Shown here one piece after another: positions 4,740-5,858 of a DNA stretch of 5,858 bases. The notes under the pieces were generated by a model. The model saw only the letters and a program-made list of their open reading frames with translations. It ran no database searches and had not been told where the DNA came from. The position numbers were made by a program, and so were the translations under genes. Numbering within the stretch: position 1 is the first letter of the stretch; every line of letters starts with the position of its first letter. Source of the DNA: Parafilimonas sp. (GTDB taxonomy: Bacteria; Bacteroidota; Bacteroidia; Chitinophagales; Chitinophagaceae). The stretch is from positions 1 through 5,858 of the forward strand of contig JAHEZC010000128.1 of assembly GCA_023251275.1 (NCBI GenBank). Direction: 5' to 3'.

Positions 4740-5858
4740 TTATGATTTCCCCGTTTGATATCTAATCCATGCCAGTACCAGTCTTATTTCACCAAAGCTT
4801 ATATCATTGCCTAATTGTTCTTTTAATGGTGTGATGGAACCCCCATTATAAGTTTTTACCAACGGCTCAATTAACACAAATTTTTCTTTTTGCACCAACT
4901 CATGAACAGAAATTTCACCCCGCTCTACGTAATAAGCAAGGTGCCCTTCAATAGTTTGTATAGTAAGATTTCTTGCAGCCGCTATTTCATTAACAGTTTT
5001 GCCGGATCGGTATAACTGAAAGGTTTCTAACTTAGTGTCTGGCTTTTCGGGCTGTTTTTCTTGTCGCTGCCTTTTGGATATTTTTTCGTGGGTGAGTGAT
5101 GAGAGATTGTGTTGTGTACAATAGGCAATTATAATATCTATAAACTTTCTTCCGTATTTTTCAATCTTCGCTTTGCCAAAACCGCTGATCTTCGCCAACT
5201 CTTCTAAGTTTTGCGGCAGGTATCTCGACAATTCATGCAGCGTATTACTGGCAGCAACAAAATAAATAGGCAGGTCTTCCTGTTCACATATTGCATCTCT
5301 GAGCTTTCGCAATTTGTGATATAATACAGGATGCGGACTTTCTGTTTTCTGAGACGAAGCAACACCTGCATAAGCATTTACATGCAGCTTTTCAGGAACA
5401 AAATTCTTTTTGTGCTGATGATAAGCTGCAACGGAAAAACCATTACTGCATGATTTAATTAAATGCTGTTGTTTTGAAAGTAATGTATGCACCTGCTGTA
5501 AGGATTCATTGTAAGATATAGCATATTGCCTGCTGTCTGTGACCGCAGGTGAAGTGGAAATCATCTGCAGCAGTTCCTGTATTTGTTTTATAAAATATAT
5601 TGCTGCGGCTTTAATCCTTTTTTGCAAAGCATCATTTTGTTCAGGCAGTTCAACCTGCTGCAATAATTGTTCTAATTGTGACCTGAACTTAAGCGCAACC
5701 TCGTGGGTGCTTTCAGTTTTTAGTTCTAACTGTTGCACCCAGGGCATTGTATCAGTACTGAATGATGAAAGATGTTCATCCGCTACCTGATTCAGCTTTA
5801 TTAAAGATTTAATGACTGACGAAAAATCAAAAAGAGCGATAAGCAAAGAAGACTGATA
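4740..5858 (-). CDS. C-terminal part of a helicase-type protein with HRDC and helix-turn-helix domains (N-terminus beyond the right edge)
   Basis: The frame stays open to the right edge, so this is the last 372 residues of a longer protein; a TTG at 5844-5846 is an internal leucine codon, not a start. Residues about 178-249 form a clear HRDC domain (YHKLRKLRDAICEQEDLPIYFV, then LPQNLEELAKISGFGKAKIEKYG), a nucleic-acid-binding module of RecQ-type and other helicases. Residues about 275-310 (ETFQLYRSGKTVNEIAAARNLTIQTIEGHLAYYVERGEI) match the helix-turn-helix domain found at the C-terminus of RecQ and related Bacteroidota helicases. Residues 1-140 are helical, probably partly coiled coil. The opening YQSSLLIALFDF resembles the segment after the motor of PIF1/RecD2-like helicases with HRDC tails, rather than a RecQ winged-helix domain. 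That choice rests on memory of the family; the motor is not in the window. The likely role is DNA unwinding in repair or replication. Confidence 0.8.
   Translation of the reverse strand, partial: YQSSLLIALFDFSSVIKSLIKLNQVADEHLSSFSTDTMPWVQQLELKTESTHEVALKFRSQLEQLLQQVELPEQNDALQKRIKAAAIYFIKQIQELLQMISTSPAVTDSRQYAISYNESLQQVHTLLSKQQHLIKSCSNGFSVAAYHQHKKNFVPEKLHVNAYAGVASSQKTESPHPVLYHKLRKLRDAICEQEDLPIYFVAASNTLHELSRYLPQNLEELAKISGFGKAKIEKYGRKFIDIIIAYCTQHNLSSLTHEKISKRQRQEKQPEKPDTKLETFQLYRSGKTVNEIAAARNLTIQTIEGHLAYYVERGEISVHELVQKEKFVLIEPLVKTYNGGSITPLKEQLGNDISFGEIRLVLAWIRYQTGKS

Noticed and set aside
5539..5790. An 83-codon plus-strand open frame with a cysteine- and serine-rich product
   Set aside because: It is the complement of the glutamine/leucine-rich helical region of the helicase-type gene; the composition is what such a complement produces.
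5844..5846. TTG as the start codon of the right-hand minus-strand gene
   Set aside because: The frame continues open to the edge through Y-Q-S-S, and HRDC/helix-turn-helix tails are normally attached to larger proteins, so this is an internal leucine.

Overview
The window reads as chromosomal DNA from a member of the Bacteroidota, most likely a Chitinophagaceae/Sphingobacteriia-type relative. The evidence is moderate-to-low GC, start codons without clear Shine-Dalgarno sequences, a near-ideal Bacteroidota promoter (TTTG, 18 bp, TATATTTG) in front of greA, and protein variants I recognise from that phylum. This is inferred from sequence style; no database was searched.

Layout. On the left is the 5' two-thirds of pdxA (minus strand, running off the left edge), which belongs to vitamin B6 biosynthesis. 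It is divergent from rsmA (plus strand, 901-1640), the 16S rRNA dimethyladenosine methyltransferase. rsmA reads in two frames: the zero frame stops at 1506 and the conserved C-terminus continues in the -1 frame to 1640. The junction is an exact T TTT TTA slippery heptamer. The restored frame ends in an ATGA overlap with a D-2-hydroxyacid dehydrogenase (1637-2560). That gene meets, tail to tail with a 4-base overlap, an unrecognised probable beta-sandwich protein on the minus strand (2557-3075).

In the middle, a back-to-back promoter region (3076-3245) serves this unknown gene and greA (3246-3719), a transcript-cleavage factor. Between the greA promoter and its start codon lies a hairpin followed by eight T, which looks like a leader attenuator. 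A clear terminator follows greA.

On the right are two minus-strand genes: a small exported or membrane-anchored protein of unknown function (4027-4470) with a clear terminator at 3951-3980, and the C-terminal part of a large helicase-type protein (4740 to the right edge) carrying an HRDC domain and a C-terminal helix-turn-helix domain. The 3783-3950 and 4471-4739 gaps contain only short repeats and hairpins.

Most of the window is ordinary housekeeping sequence. I see no mobile element, CRISPR array, RNA gene or defence system. The two points most worth following are the rsmA frame break at a textbook slippery site and the terminator-like hairpin in the greA leader.
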